A stretch of 5,250 bases of DNA from Actinomycetota bacterium. Its GTDB lineage: Bacteria > Actinomycetota > Thermoleophilia > Solirubrobacterales > 70-9. The position numbers and the translations under genes are program-made. The stretch covers positions 1-5,250 of the forward strand of contig JAFDWD010000164.1 of assembly GCA_018268695.1 (NCBI GenBank), in the 5' to 3' direction. The notes under the pieces are model-generated. The model saw only the letters and a program-made list of their open reading frames with translations, did not search any database and had not been told where the DNA came from. The first letter of the stretch is position 1. Each line of letters begins with the position of its first letter. Positions 5,234 to 5,250 of the stretch are shown piece by piece.

Positions 5234-5250
5234 CTGGCTGTGGCCGTGGC

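Noticed and set aside
1..5250. CRISPR array, tRNA/rRNA genes, insertion sequence or phage genes
   Set aside because: No regularly spaced repeats, no RNA gene signatures and no transposase or integrase motifs were seen; the capsid-like fold at 622-1425 is an encapsulin with its cargo, not a prophage capsid, as no other phage genes are present.

Overview
This is a gene-dense, high-GC chromosomal segment from a bacterium. GC content, codon use, a SigB/SigF-type sigma factor with partner-switching proteins, an actinobacterial-style encapsulin and several genes lacking a Shine-Dalgarno sequence all point to an actinobacterium. The overall look is reminiscent of the Thermoleophilia/Solirubrobacterales, but that finer placement is an impression from gene content and not proven. 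Nothing suggests a plasmid, phage or recent transfer, and there are no tRNA, rRNA, CRISPR or insertion-sequence features.

Layout. (1) 10-591 (+): winged-helix ArsR-like regulator. A 10-bp inverted repeat over its stop codon (573-606) separates it from the convergent encapsulin gene. (2) 1820-622 (-): a two-gene operon encoding an encapsulated ferritin-like protein (EncFtn) with a C-terminal cargo-loading peptide, then a family 1 encapsulin shell. The two overlap by ATGA. Together they should form an iron-storing protein nanocompartment. (3) 1821-1910: a short divergent control region holding two copies of the palindrome CGGCGCCG and a repeat of CCGGTGCC. (4) 1911-2723 (+): SigB/SigF-type sigma factor. 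(5) 3528-2728 (-): RsbW/SpoIIAB-like anti-sigma kinase, convergent with the sigma gene (4 bp between stop codons). It carries a degenerate second copy of its own ATPase fold. (6) 3529-3723: divergent control region with a near-ideal SigB/SigF-type promoter (GTTT-N15-GGGTAT) facing the anti-sigma gene, and a -10-like element for a probably leaderless STAS gene. (7) 3724-4095 (+): RsbV/SpoIIAA-like anti-anti-sigma factor with the phosphorylatable serine. (8) 4158-5126 (+): MscS-family mechanosensitive channel. (9) 5127-5250: three successive hairpins, ending in a perfect 21-bp stem with a 3-base loop.

How they work together. The sigma factor, kinase and STAS protein form a complete minimal partner-switching set for a general-stress-type sigma factor. 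They are split into three transcription units instead of the usual rsbV-rsbW-sigB operon. The promoter in front of the kinase suggests feedback: the active sigma factor would make more of its inhibitor. The iron nanocompartment and mechanosensitive channel flank this set and are plausible oxidative/iron and osmotic stress functions, but no convincing SigB-type box was found in front of either. The parts are known families; the unusual points are the split regulon layout, the duplicated degenerate kinase domain, a Gln at a usual metal-entry Glu of EncFtn, and the long terminal palindrome.
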